A stretch of 64,000 nucleotides of DNA from Pseudonocardia nematodicida (GTDB lineage: Bacteria; Actinomycetota; Actinomycetes; Mycobacteriales; Pseudonocardiaceae), in contig NZ_JBEDNQ010000004.1 in NCBI RefSeq assembly GCF_040105385.1, forward strand, positions 186,001-250,000, read 5' to 3'. This document shows positions 42,428 through 50,777 of this stretch, piece by piece. A program made the translations under genes and the position numbers. Numbering within the stretch: position 1 is the first letter of the stretch; every line of letters begins with the position of its first letter. The notes below the pieces were generated by a model. The model had not been told where the DNA came from. It was given only the letters and a program-made list of their open reading frames with translations, and ran no database searches.

Positions 42428-43392
42428 GACCCGGCGGCCTCCGCCGCCACCTCGCTCGGCGTCGCCGCGGCCCGGTTCTCGGCCCGCCGGATCAGCACGA
42501 TCCCGCCGAGGATGAGTCCCCCGCCGAGGAACTGGATCACGCTCGGCGCCTGGGCCACCAGCAGCCAGGCCGCGATCACCCCGAACATCACCTCGGAGAG
42601 CCCGACGAACGAGGCCACCCGGGTGTCGAGCAGCCGGATCGCGATCACCCCGGTGACATACGGCAGCGCGGTCGCGAGCACGACGAGCATCGCCAGCAGC
42701 GCCATCCAGTGCAGCTCGGCCCCGGCGAGCGTCCCGGTGGCCTCGCCGACCTCGACCCGGGTGATGCCGAGCAGCGACGTCGTCCCGAGGGTGACCGCCC
42801 CGACCAGCATCCCGCCGGAGATCATCAGCAGCGGCGGGATCTGCCCCTCGCCGCTGCCGCCGGGGAGCAGGAAGTACACGCAGACGCACAGCGCGGACGC
42901 CAGACCCCAGGCGATCCCGACGAGCTCGACGCGCTGCGGCCCGAACGGGTCGACGACGAGCACCAGCCCGGCGAGCGCGACGAGGCAGCCGGCCAGGGTG
43001 ATCGCCGACGGCGTCCGACGGGTGGTGAGCCAGGTCCAGCCGACGAGCAGCACCGGGGCGAGGAACTCCAGCAGCAACGCCACCCCGACCGACAGGTACT
43101 GCAGGGCCTGGAAGAAGCAGAGCTGCACGCCGGCGACCGCGGCGACGCCGAACACGACGACCTTGCGGGTGCCGGTGCGGTCCAGCGGGTGCCGCAGCAG
43201 CAGCACGATCATCACCGGCAGCAGCAGGAGCGCCGCGCCGGCGATCCGCATCAGCGTCGTCAGGCCGGGCGACCAGCCCGCCTCGAGGAAGGCGGCCCCG
43301 AGCGGGCCGGAGAAACCGTAGGCGGCCGCCGAGACCAGCGCCCACACGAGACCGCGGACCATGGTGTCCCGTGTCACGACCGAAGTAGCCAT
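42373..43392 (-). CDS. EamA/DMT-family transporter (RhtA-like)
   Basis: 339 aa, ten membrane segments in two EamA repeats (ALVSAAAYGFSGPLGAAFLE and IAWGLASALCVCVYFLL). These carriers usually export amino acids or other small metabolites. CAGGAGTCT precedes the ATG at 43392; the frame is open further but only through the divergent promoter. The polar C-terminal tail of about 35 residues lies antisense to the EIIA gene end. Divergent from a CGNR regulator across 25 bp, which probably controls it. Confidence 0.9.
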   Translation of the reverse strand: MATSVVTRDTMVRGLVWALVSAAAYGFSGPLGAAFLEAGWSPGLTTLMRIAGAALLLLPVMIVLLLRHPLDRTGTRKVVVFGVAAVAGVQLCFFQALQYLSVGVALLLEFLAPVLLVGWTWLTTRRTPSAITLAGCLVALAGLVLVVDPFGPQRVELVGIAWGLASALCVCVYFLLPGGSGEGQIPPLLMISGGMLVGAVTLGTTSLLGITRVEVGEATGTLAGAELHWMALLAMLVVLATALPYVTGVIAIRLLDTRVASFVGLSEVMFGVIAAWLLVAQAPSVIQFLGGGLILGGIVLIRRAENRAAATPSEVAAEAAGSQASQENSGSPGRTSPDA

Positions 43393-43397
43393 AGACT

Positions 43398-43425
43398 CCT
43401 GACAGTAGGAACCGACCATGTCAGG
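43398..43425. promoter_or_regulatory. Operator candidate overlapping the CGNR regulator start
   Basis: CCTGACA (43398-43404) and TGTCAGG (43419-43425) are perfect inverted arms 14 bp apart. They fill the 25-bp gap between the divergent EamA and CGNR genes and run into the CGNR start codon at 43418. A regulator bound here would block translation-start-proximal transcription of both genes, consistent with autoregulation. Confidence 0.55.
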
Positions 43426-44017
43426 GGTCAACATGGAATTCGCCCATGACACGCAGGTCGTGCTCGCCGCGGCCGCGTCGCTGGTCAACAGCGCGCTCGC
43501 CGAGCCCGACCCGCTCGACGACACCGTGGATCTCGCGGTCTTCGAGGCGTGGATGGCCGAGCAGCCCTACACGGGCACGCGGGCGCGCACCGCCGCCGAG
43601 CGCACGGCGGTGCGGGCGCTGCGTGCGCGGATCGCGGCGTTCTGGCCGGCCGAGCCGGACGGGGACGCCGGAGCCGGCGCGCCCGACCGGGACCGGCTCG
43701 TCGAGCTGGTCAACACGCTGCTCGACGAGACCGACGCCCGGCCGCGCCTGGCCCGGCACGACGGCTGGGACTGGCACCTGCACGTCAGTACGGCACGGGC
43801 GCCACTGGCGGACCGGATGGGCGCCGAGATCGCGATGTCGGTCGCCGACCTGGTCCGCGGCGACGACGTCTCCCGGCTGCGCCGGTGCGCCGGCGAGGAC
43901 TGCGCGGCCGTGCTGGTCGACCTGTCCCGGAACCGCTCGAAGCGGTTCTGCGACACCGGCAACTGCGCGAACCGCGCGCACGTCGCCGCGTACAGGCGGC
44001 GGCTGCGCCGCTCGTGA
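43418..44017 (+). CDS. CGNR zinc-finger transcriptional regulator
   Basis: 199 aa. N-terminal ABATE-type sensor domain (residues about 8-145) and a C-terminal CGNR zinc finger: Cys157, Cys162, Cys178 and Cys183 in CAGEDC and CDTGNCANRAHVAAYR. The last part is a DNA-binding helix rich in Arg. Such proteins are stress-linked actinobacterial regulators. AGGAA lies 7 nt before the ATG. Divergent from the EamA transporter, its likely target. Confidence 0.9.
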   Translation: MSGVNMEFAHDTQVVLAAAASLVNSALAEPDPLDDTVDLAVFEAWMAEQPYTGTRARTAAERTAVRALRARIAAFWPAEPDGDAGAGAPDRDRLVELVNTLLDETDARPRLARHDGWDWHLHVSTARAPLADRMGAEIAMSVADLVRGDDVSRLRRCAGEDCAAVLVDLSRNRSKRFCDTGNCANRAHVAAYRRRLRRS

Positions 44018-44055
44018 GTGGTTCTCGCGGTCAGGACCGCGACAACCACTCACGA
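44012..44055. terminator. R2-family inverted repeat (copy b) joining two convergent genes
   Basis: 21-nt arms at 44012-44032 and 44035-44055 pair at 20 of 21 positions around a 2-nt centre; they contain GTGAGTGGTT and AACCACTCAC. The hairpin includes the stop codons of both convergent genes (CGNR regulator and hydrolase), so one element probably terminates both. Confidence 0.8.
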
Positions 44056-44789
44056 AGGAGGGTGTTCACCTCGTCGGGGCGCTCGTAGTTGAGCAGGTGC
44101 GCGGCGTCGGCGACCTCGGCGTAGCGGGCGCCGGGGATCCCGTCGGCGATCTCCCGCAGCGACGACGGCGGCGTCGCCGGGTCGTCGGCGCCGGCCACCA
44201 CCAGGGTGGGAGCGGTGATCGTGCCGAGGTCGGCACGGACGTCGAACGCACCGATCGCGGCGCAGCAGGCCGCGTACCCCTCGGCCTTCGTCGCACGCAG
44301 CATGTCGAGCAGCCGGGTCTCCCCCGCCGGGTCGCGCCGGGCCCAGTCCTCGACGTACCAGGTGCCCTTCCGGGAGGCGACCATCGCCTCGGTGCCCTTC
44401 TCCCGGACGGTCGCGGCCCGCTGCGGCCAGGTGTCGGGGCCGGGGAACCGCGCGGCCGTCGCGAGCACCGCGAGGCTGCGTACCCGGGGCTGCGCGTGCA
44501 CGCCGAGCCACTGGCCGATCGCACCGCCGATGGAGACGCCAACGTAGTGGAAGGAGTCCACCCCCGCTGCGGCGAGGGCCCCCTCGGCGAGGTCGGCGAT
44601 GGTGAGGTCCCCGGTGGCGTCCGGGGACCCACCGTGCCCGGGCAGGTCGACGCGGACGCAGCGGTAGCGGTCCGACAGTGCCGCCACCTGGGCGTCGAAC
44701 AGGTGCAGGTCGGTGCCCAGCGAGGGACCGAACAGCACGACCGGGGCGTTCTCGGGGCCGTCGACGACGTGGTGCAGCTGCGGTGCCAT
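44031..44789 (-). CDS. Alpha/beta hydrolase, 3-oxoadipate enol-lactonase-like (PcaD-like)
   Basis: 252 aa. LFGPSLGTDLHLFDAQV and RVDLPGHGGSPDA at the N-terminus, nucleophile elbow GVSIGGAIGQWLG, Asp in VAGADDPATPP and His in VADAAHLLNYE are all as in the PcaD branch. A true role in protocatechuate breakdown is not supported by neighbours, so the substrate is open. ATG at 44789 has AGGA 9 nt upstream; ATG at 44798 is an alternative. Divergent from the aldehyde dehydrogenase gene. Confidence 0.85.
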   Translation of the reverse strand: MAPQLHHVVDGPENAPVVLFGPSLGTDLHLFDAQVAALSDRYRCVRVDLPGHGGSPDATGDLTIADLAEGALAAAGVDSFHYVGVSIGGAIGQWLGVHAQPRVRSLAVLATAARFPGPDTWPQRAATVREKGTEAMVASRKGTWYVEDWARRDPAGETRLLDMLRATKAEGYAACCAAIGAFDVRADLGTITAPTLVVAGADDPATPPSSLREIADGIPGARYAEVADAAHLLNYERPDEVNTLLREWLSRS

Positions 44790-44882
44790 GCCGATCATCC
44801 TGCCGTGCGGACCGCTGCGGGGCCGACCCCGAGTTCGTAGGGTCACGCGCAGGATGCACCGCGGCACCCGAGGAGGATCGCC

Positions 44883-46358
44883 ATGGCCGAGCTCGAGACG
44901 TTCCGGATGCTGATCGGCGGCACGCCGGCGGACGCCGCGTCGGGGGCGGTGTTCGAGACCCAGAACCCCTACACCGGACGGCCGTGGGCCACCGTCCCGG
45001 ACTGCAGCCCGGCCGACGTCGACGCCGCCGTCGCGTGCGCCCGCGGAGCCCTGGACGGCGAGTGGGGCTCGACGACGGCCTTCCAGCGTGCCGCCTGCCT
45101 GCGCCGGCTGGGCGACCTGGTCGCCGAGAACGCCGAGGCGCTGGCCCGGACCGAGGTCAACGACTCCGGCAAGCTCTACCGGGAGATGATCGGCCAGCTG
45201 AACGGGCTGGGCGGCTGGTACACCTACTTCGCCGGCGTCGCGACCACGAGCGAGGGCCGCCAGATCCCCTCGCCGAACCCGAACTACCTGGTCTACACCC
45301 GCAAGGAGCCGGTCGGGGTGGTCGCGGCGATCACGCCGTGGAACTCGCCGCTGCTGCTCATGACCTGGAAGCTCGCGCCTGCGCTGGCCGCCGGCTGCAC
45401 CGTCGTGATCAAGCCGTCGGAGCACTCCCCGGCCTCCACCCTGCGCTTCGCCGAGCTGATCTCCCAGGCCGGGATCCCGCCGGGCGTCGTCAACGTGGTG
45501 ACCACGAACGACCGGGACACCGCGGCACACCTGGCCGGGCACCCGGGCGTCGACAAGATCGCCTTCACCGGGTCGACGGCCACCGGTCGCGCGGTCGCGA
45601 AGGCCGCCGCCGAGAACATCAACAAGGTGACGCTGGAGCTGGGCGGGAAGTCGCCGCAGGTGGTGTTCCCGGACGCGGACCTGGAGGCCGCCGCGAACGG
45701 CGTGATCGCCGGGGTGTTCGCCGCGACCGGGCAGACCTGTATGGCCGGATCCCGGCTGATCGTGCACGCCGACGTGCACGACGAGCTCGTCCGGCTGATC
45801 GGCGAGCGCGCGGCGACGATCACCCTCGGCGACCCGAACGCCTCCGGCACCGAGATGGGACCGGTGGCGAACGCGCCGCAGTACGAGAAGGTCCTCGGCT
45901 ATCTGGACACCGCCCGTTCGGAGGGCAACACGATCGCCTACGGCGGGGCGGCCGAGTCGTCGCTCGGCGGGTACTTCGTGCAGCCGACGGTGATCACCGG
46001 GGTGACGCCGGAGTCCACCGTGTACCGGGAGGAGGTCTTCGGGCCGGTGCTCGCGGCACTGACCTTCACCGACGAGGACGAGGCGGTGACGCTGGCCAAC
46101 GACACCCCGTACGGCCTGGCCGGCGCGGTGTGGACCAAGGACGTGCACCGGGCGCACCGGGTGGCCGCCCGGATCCGGGCCGGCTCGGTGTGGATCAACG
46201 CCTACCGGGTGGTGGCGCCCGGCGTGCCGTTCGGCGGGTTCGGCCACTCCGGGCTCGGCCGGGAGAACGGGGTGCACGCGATCGATGAGTACACCGAGGA
46301 GAAGGCGATCTGGGTCGAGCTGTCCGGCGGCACCCGGGACCCGTTCACGCTGGGCTGA
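44883..46358 (+). CDS. Aldehyde dehydrogenase (NAD(P)+)
   Basis: 491 aa of the classic ALDH superfamily. Catalytic Cys286 (GQTCMAGS), general base Glu252 (LELGGKSP), and Asn154 (TPWNSPLL) are present, with the cofactor loop FTGSTATGR. It oxidises an aldehyde to the acid in the cytoplasm. AGGAGG precedes the ATG. No partner gene reveals the substrate; the divergent hydrolase could act in the same pathway. Confidence 0.93.
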   Translation: MAELETFRMLIGGTPADAASGAVFETQNPYTGRPWATVPDCSPADVDAAVACARGALDGEWGSTTAFQRAACLRRLGDLVAENAEALARTEVNDSGKLYREMIGQLNGLGGWYTYFAGVATTSEGRQIPSPNPNYLVYTRKEPVGVVAAITPWNSPLLLMTWKLAPALAAGCTVVIKPSEHSPASTLRFAELISQAGIPPGVVNVVTTNDRDTAAHLAGHPGVDKIAFTGSTATGRAVAKAAAENINKVTLELGGKSPQVVFPDADLEAAANGVIAGVFAATGQTCMAGSRLIVHADVHDELVRLIGERAATITLGDPNASGTEMGPVANAPQYEKVLGYLDTARSEGNTIAYGGAAESSLGGYFVQPTVITGVTPESTVYREEVFGPVLAALTFTDEDEAVTLANDTPYGLAGAVWTKDVHRAHRVAARIRAGSVWINAYRVVAPGVPFGGFGHSGLGRENGVHAIDEYTEEKAIWVELSGGTRDPFTLG

Positions 46359-46379
46359 TCCGCGCGCTCCCGCCCGGGC

Positions 46380-46844
46380 TCAGGCGAGGAGGATGCGGTC
46401 GCCGTCGACGGTGACGCCGCGTTCGCCCAGCGGGCCGTTCGCGGGTCCGGCCAGCGGGGAGCCGTCGGCCAGGTCGAACACGCTGCCGTGGCACGGGCAG
46501 GTGATACCGGCGTCGGTGACCTGGTCGACCAGGCAGCCCTGGTGCGTGCAGGCGGCGTCGAACGCGGCGAACGTGCCGGCCTGCGGCTGGGTGACGACGA
46601 CGCCCTGGTCGGCGAACACCAGGCCCCCGCCGACCGGGATGTCGTCCACCGCGGCCAGCGAGCCGTCGTCGCCGGGCGGGGGTGCCGCGGCGTCGCCGCC
46701 GGATTCCTGCTCCGGAGCCGGGCCGGCGTTCGGGGTGCCGTAGGTGGCGCAGCCCGCGGCGCAGCAGGCGCCCAGGGCGCCGGCACCGGCGAGCACGCCG
46801 CGCCGGGTCAACCCGCGGGTCGGGGACGGCGTGATCGGGGACAT
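46380..46844 (-). CDS. Exported Tat-type Rieske [2Fe-2S] lipoprotein
   Basis: 154 aa. N-terminal twin Arg signal LTRRGVLAGAGALG with a lipobox-like AAGC (Cys32). A Pro/Gly/Asp linker follows, then a Rieske domain: CTHQGC (Cys99, His101, disulfide Cys104) and CPCHGS (Cys116, disulfide Cys118, His119). The folded domain would sit outside the membrane and carry one electron at a time. Last gene of a six-gene operon headed by a NOX-like flavocytochrome, 35 nt after the DUF6529 gene. Confidence 0.9.
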   Translation of the reverse strand: MSPITPSPTRGLTRRGVLAGAGALGACCAAGCATYGTPNAGPAPEQESGGDAAAPPPGDDGSLAAVDDIPVGGGLVFADQGVVVTQPQAGTFAAFDAACTHQGCLVDQVTDAGITCPCHGSVFDLADGSPLAGPANGPLGERGVTVDGDRILLA

Positions 46845-46879
46845 CGTGGAATCTCCGTGGGTGGTGGGTCGGGAGGTCG

Positions 46880-48271
46880 TCAGAAGGTCAGGCCCTGGCC
46901 ACTGAAGAAGTACAGCGCCGAGGTGAGCCAGACTCCGGCGAGCACGGCGAGCAGCAGCCCGCCGCAGACCGCGAGTGCCCAGCCCGGGACCCCGCGTTTG
47001 TGCAGCAGCAGCATCTTGGTGACGAACGCGCCGTAGAACACGCAGCCGAGCACCGAGTGGGCCAGCGTCGACGGCGTCGCGGCGGAGAAGCCGAACGCGT
47101 AGAGGCACTGCACCGCGACCGGGACCGTGATCAGCACCGCGGCCCGCCCGGACCAGCGGTGCACGGTGCCCAGCAGCGGGTCGCCGTAGTCGGCGCGACG
47201 CATCATCGCTGCGGTCACGCCCTGCACCAGCGCCAGCAGCAGGGCCAGCGAGCCGAGCCAGGCCTTCACGGCGGCGCCGCTGGAGAACCCGGCGAGGTTC
47301 ACCGCGACGCCGGTGCCCTCGTGCTGGCGGGCCCAGACCCCGAGCGCGACGGCGACGAGGGTGCCGACCGCCGCCGGGATCACGACCGCCCGCAGGGACG
47401 GGCCGTCCGCGTTCCCGGAACGGAACGGGCGCCGGACCCTGCGGGACCGGCCGTCCCGGTGGCCTGTGGACTCCGTGTCGGGATCCGGACCGGCCGCCGG
47501 GTCGTCGAGGTCGGCGGCCGGGCGGGTCGCGGTGCGCCGGCCGGCCGGGGGCCCTGCGGGGTCGGCGTCCCGCGGCGGGCGGCCCCGTCGGGCGTCCCGC
47601 CGCGAGCGGCGCGACGGGCCCCCGGCCGGCTCGTGCTCCCCGGCCCAGACGCGCGCGTCGGCACGCATCCCGGCCGGGACGTCGTCGCCCCGGGAGTCGG
47701 GCGCAGGGCCGTCCGCCGCGGGGGTGAACATGCCCGCCGGCTCCGGTCCGGCCCAGCGCTCGTCGCGGGCCCGGTCGTCGCCGAAGCTCGCCCGCGGTGC
47801 ACGACGAGCGGGTCGAACCGCGGGGAGCTCGCCGGATCCGGCCCGGGGGTCCGGCCGGGCGCGCGGGTCGACGGGCTCGCGCGGGTACTCGTCGCGCGGG
47901 TCGAAGGCGTCACGCAGGTCGTACTCGTCGCGCGGGTCATACCCGTCGCGCAGGTCGTACTCGCCGGGCAGGTGGCGTCCGTCGCGCGGGTCGAGCCCGT
48001 CGCGCGGGTCGAGCCCGTCGCGCGGGTCGAATCCCGGGTCGAAGCCGTCGCGCCGGCCGAACCCCGGAGCCGGACCGGACCCGGCACGCGGGTCGAGGTC
48101 GTCGAACGGCTGCCCGGCGGCCCGCGACCGGGCGCGGGAGCGCCTCCCGGTGCCCTCCCCGGACCGCCGCGGCGCCGGCACGCCGGCACGCGGGTCGGTG
48201 GGCACCGGCGGGATCCCGAACGGGTCGGTCTCGCGACGGTCGGCGTGCCCGGAACGGCGGGGGTGGGCCAT
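46880..48271 (-). CDS. DUF6529-type membrane protein with DPRD-repeat cytoplasmic tail
   Basis: 463 aa. Residues 1-300 are hydrophilic, with tandem DPRDGL/DPRDEY/DLRDGY units at about 74-143 and an Arg/Pro/Ala-rich stretch after. The C-terminal 165 residues form four to five membrane segments with His in LLGTVHRWSGRAA and TLAHSVLGCVFYGAF, spaced like haem-ligating His of small cytochrome b-type proteins. Its start overlaps the upstream stop (ATGA). It may be the membrane electron conduit between the flavocytochrome and the Rieske protein. The family name rests on memory. Confidence 0.78.
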   Translation of the reverse strand: MAHPRRSGHADRRETDPFGIPPVPTDPRAGVPAPRRSGEGTGRRSRARSRAAGQPFDDLDPRAGSGPAPGFGRRDGFDPGFDPRDGLDPRDGLDPRDGRHLPGEYDLRDGYDPRDEYDLRDAFDPRDEYPREPVDPRARPDPRAGSGELPAVRPARRAPRASFGDDRARDERWAGPEPAGMFTPAADGPAPDSRGDDVPAGMRADARVWAGEHEPAGGPSRRSRRDARRGRPPRDADPAGPPAGRRTATRPAADLDDPAAGPDPDTESTGHRDGRSRRVRRPFRSGNADGPSLRAVVIPAAVGTLVAVALGVWARQHEGTGVAVNLAGFSSGAAVKAWLGSLALLLALVQGVTAAMMRRADYGDPLLGTVHRWSGRAAVLITVPVAVQCLYAFGFSAATPSTLAHSVLGCVFYGAFVTKMLLLHKRGVPGWALAVCGGLLLAVLAGVWLTSALYFFSGQGLTF

Positions 48272-48765
48272 CAGTAGCCACCCCCGGACGCGGCGGCGGC
48301 GGGAGCCGGGTCGTCGGCCGCGGCGGCCGAGAACGGCCAGCTCCGGCCCGAGCCCGTGACCGTCCCGAACGCCGTGCCGTCCTGCACGGAGTACTCGACC
48401 CGGTCGCCGCCGGAGCTGGTCAGCACGGTCCGGCCGGACGGGTCGATCTCGCCGTCGGCCCGGGTGTCGAGCAGCTCGCCGCGGACCCGGGCGGTCGCGG
48501 CACCGTCGGAGACGGTGATCGACACGGTGACCTCGTCCCCCGCCGACCGTCCCTCGTAGACGGCGTCGGCGGGGGCGGGCCCAGCGGCCCCCGGCTGATC
48601 GGTGGCCGCCTCGCCGGGGACCTCCTGGTCGAGGGCGAGCAGGCCGGTGGCCTGCTCGACGACCGAGGTTCCCGGCTCGGCGGTGAGCACGACGTTGGCG
48701 GCGAGGACGCCCGCGCCGACCGCGCCCACGGTGGCCAGCGTCAGCAGGGGACCACTGATCCGCAT
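48271..48765 (-). CDS. Exported/anchored protein of the redox operon, unknown function
   Basis: 164 aa, unrecognised. A signal-like hydrophobic N-terminus (MRISGPLLTLATVGAVGAGV) is followed by an Ala/Asp/Gly-rich linker and a compact beta-rich region (DEVTVSITVSDGAATARVRG, RTVLTSSGGDRVEYSV) reminiscent of FMN-binding-like or immunoglobulin-like folds, without cysteines or clear ligands. It is coupled to both neighbours: 1 nt after the upstream stop, ATGA overlap downstream. Confidence 0.75.
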   Translation of the reverse strand: MRISGPLLTLATVGAVGAGVLAANVVLTAEPGTSVVEQATGLLALDQEVPGEAATDQPGAAGPAPADAVYEGRSAGDEVTVSITVSDGAATARVRGELLDTRADGEIDPSGRTVLTSSGGDRVEYSVQDGTAFGTVTGSGRSWPFSAAAADDPAPAAAASGGGY

Positions 48766-48766
48766 G

Positions 48767-49729
48767 TCAGCCCACCTGGACCCGAATGGAGTCGAAGGCC
48801 GGCGTCTGGTTGGCGCGCTCCATCATCGGGATGCGGTGCGAGCCGTCACCGGCCCAGGACGAGCACTGCAGCTGACCGGCCTCGTCCACGCCGGGCACGT
48901 TGATCGTGACCTCGTCCGGGGCGGCGCCACCGCCGCCGTCCTCGGTCGCCTCGAAGAAGGCCGGGGCGGGCGAGGAGTCGGGAGCCTCACCCGGGTTCGG
49001 CAGGACCCGGCAGGCGGTGTGGAAGTGACCGCGCTGCAGGCCCTCGCCGTTCAGCAGCGACGCCTCGACGTAGTAGCCACCCTGCGCGGCCGGCAGGAAC
49101 CGGTCACGCACCAGGTTGCGGGTGCTCACCGTGATGCTGAAGTCCTCGCCGGGCGCGACCTCGGTCGGCGCCTCGGTGATCAGCAGCGACGGGCTCTTGT
49201 CGACCGCGGCGACCTCACCGAACGAGGTGTCCACGCAGCGCGGCGACTCCTGGAAGCCGTTGTGCGGGATCAGGCTGCTGTTCGAGCAGTCGGAGGCCAG
49301 GATGTCCAGGCCCTGGACGTCGTCACCGCCACCCTGCTCGTTCCCGCCGTCGGAGTCGGCACGGTTCCCGTCCTCGGACTCCTCGCGCTCGGCGTCGTCC
49401 CGGCCGGAACCCTCGGCACCGGCGTCGTCGCCGCCGTCGGCGTTCCCGCCGTCGGGGTCGCCCGATCCCCCGGCGCCGTCCGCGCCGTTCTCCTCGTCGG
49501 AGCCGTCGTCCTGACCGGACGAGCTGCCGCCCGACGAGTGGTCGTGACCGCCTCCGCGGGACCCGCCGAGCAGGCCGGTCCCCTCCGCGGACTCACTGCT
49601 GCTGACGACCTCGTCCCCGTCCTTGGTGGCACTCCCGGCGGCGTAGGCCACCGGTGCACCGATCAGCAGGGCGGCGGCGAAGGCCGCGGCGACGCCGATC
49701 CGGCGTGTGCGGCTGGGCATGGGACTCAT
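48767..49729 (-). CDS. Secreted acidic protein of the redox operon, unknown function
   Basis: 320 aa. Sec signal ending AYAAG about residue 31. Residues 36-140 are a Gly/Asp/Glu/Ser-rich disordered linker with GGGHDHSSGG. The folded C-terminal part (140-320) has four Cys (148, 165, 240, 289), likely two disulfides, and an exposed-looking GHFHTACR (His235, His237) that could bind metal. PSLLITEAPTEVAPGEDFSI resembles a beta-sandwich start. I do not recognise the family. ATGA overlap with the DUF4142 gene upstream. Confidence 0.8.
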   Translation of the reverse strand: MSPMPSRTRRIGVAAAFAAALLIGAPVAYAAGSATKDGDEVVSSSESAEGTGLLGGSRGGGHDHSSGGSSSGQDDGSDEENGADGAGGSGDPDGGNADGGDDAGAEGSGRDDAEREESEDGNRADSDGGNEQGGGDDVQGLDILASDCSNSSLIPHNGFQESPRCVDTSFGEVAAVDKSPSLLITEAPTEVAPGEDFSITVSTRNLVRDRFLPAAQGGYYVEASLLNGEGLQRGHFHTACRVLPNPGEAPDSSPAPAFFEATEDGGGGAAPDEVTINVPGVDEAGQLQCSSWAGDGSHRIPMMERANQTPAFDSIRVQVG

Positions 49730-50751
49730 CGGTGACGGCTCCTCGTGCTGGACCGGGCGCGACGTCGGTGCGCTCCGGATGAATGGATGTCGGGCTGGAC
49801 CGCTCCGCTGTCGGGACGGTCGTCGAACTCGTAGCCGGTGAAGGTGGGGAGGTGGTGCTCGCCGGAGCTCTCCGGGTCACCGTCCCGGCGGTGCCGGGAC
49901 GGTGGGACGTGCGCGAGCTCCTCCCACGGGTCGGGTGGGCCCAGCACCGGTGCGGCGTCGGCCGATCGGCGTGGCGACGGGATCGGACGGCCGGCGGGGA
50001 GCAGGTTCGGCAGCTTCGCCATCGCGCCGCCGCCCGGGCGCCCCCGCCGGTAGAGGGTCATGAGCAGGCCACCGGCGGCGAGCAACGCGAGGCCGACGAC
50101 CACGGCCGGGACGATCACGTCGGTGAACGTGCGGGCGTCCGCGGGCACCGGGTCGGGCGGGGCCGGCAGCGCCGAGTAGTCGACCAGCCCGGTGGACTCC
50201 AGGTAGCCGATGTGCCGGGTGACGTAGACCGACGCCTCGTTGGCGAACTCGCGCATCAGGTCGTTGCGGGTACCGACCTTGACGTCGGTGATCACCGGCA
50301 GCACGTTGCCGTGCGCGGCCCGCAGGATCTGCACGAACTGCCGGTCGTAGTCGGTGCCGCTGCGCGCGGTCAGGTCGTTCATCCAGCCGATCTGCTCGTC
50401 GGTCGGCCGGCTGGGCAGCGCGACACCGAGCTGCTCGGCGGTGGTGCGGACGATCTCGTCCAGGTCGTGGTGCTCGACGCCCAGGTTGCGCGCGACCTCG
50501 CGGACGGCCGGCGAGCTGGCCTGCTGCTCACCCTGCTGCCCGGTCGGCGCCTCCCACAGACCGGCGAGGCGGACCTTCTGCAACAGGTCGCGGTCGGCGG
50601 GACCGAGCGGACCCCACTGCGTCTCCTGCCATCCCTGCTCGGGCGCGGTGGGGGCGGCGGCCACCCACGACTGCGCCAGCGCGACGGCGACGACCCCGGC
50701 CAGCGCGGCGAGGATCGACCAGCGCAGGGGGCCCGGCATCCGGCGGGACAT
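49726..50751 (-). CDS. DUF4142-containing exported protein with C-terminal membrane anchor
   Basis: 341 aa. N-terminal signal/anchor (SILAALAGVVAVALAQSW). A ferritin-like DUF4142 helical domain spans about 40-185 (LGPADRDLLQKVRLAGLWE, VARNLGVEHHDLDEIV, YDRQFVQILRAAHG). A second membrane span lies at about 215-240 (VIVPAVVVGLALLAAGGLL), and the tail is basic and polar. Conserved His pairs (EHHDLDE) could bind metal or haem, unproven. GGAGAAG precedes the ATG, 26 nt after the flavocytochrome gene, so it is the second gene of the operon. Confidence 0.85.
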   Translation of the reverse strand: MSRRMPGPLRWSILAALAGVVAVALAQSWVAAAPTAPEQGWQETQWGPLGPADRDLLQKVRLAGLWEAPTGQQGEQQASSPAVREVARNLGVEHHDLDEIVRTTAEQLGVALPSRPTDEQIGWMNDLTARSGTDYDRQFVQILRAAHGNVLPVITDVKVGTRNDLMREFANEASVYVTRHIGYLESTGLVDYSALPAPPDPVPADARTFTDVIVPAVVVGLALLAAGGLLMTLYRRGRPGGGAMAKLPNLLPAGRPIPSPRRSADAAPVLGPPDPWEELAHVPPSRHRRDGDPESSGEHHLPTFTGYEFDDRPDSGAVQPDIHSSGAHRRRARSSTRSRHR

Positions 50752-50777
50752 GAATCTTCTCCTCAGATGTCGGTCGG

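Noticed and set aside
47880..48060. Short repeats that might suggest a CRISPR array
   Set aside because: The repeats are 15-18 bp, imperfect, contiguous and in frame, encoding DPRD-type peptides; there are no spacers and no cas genes.
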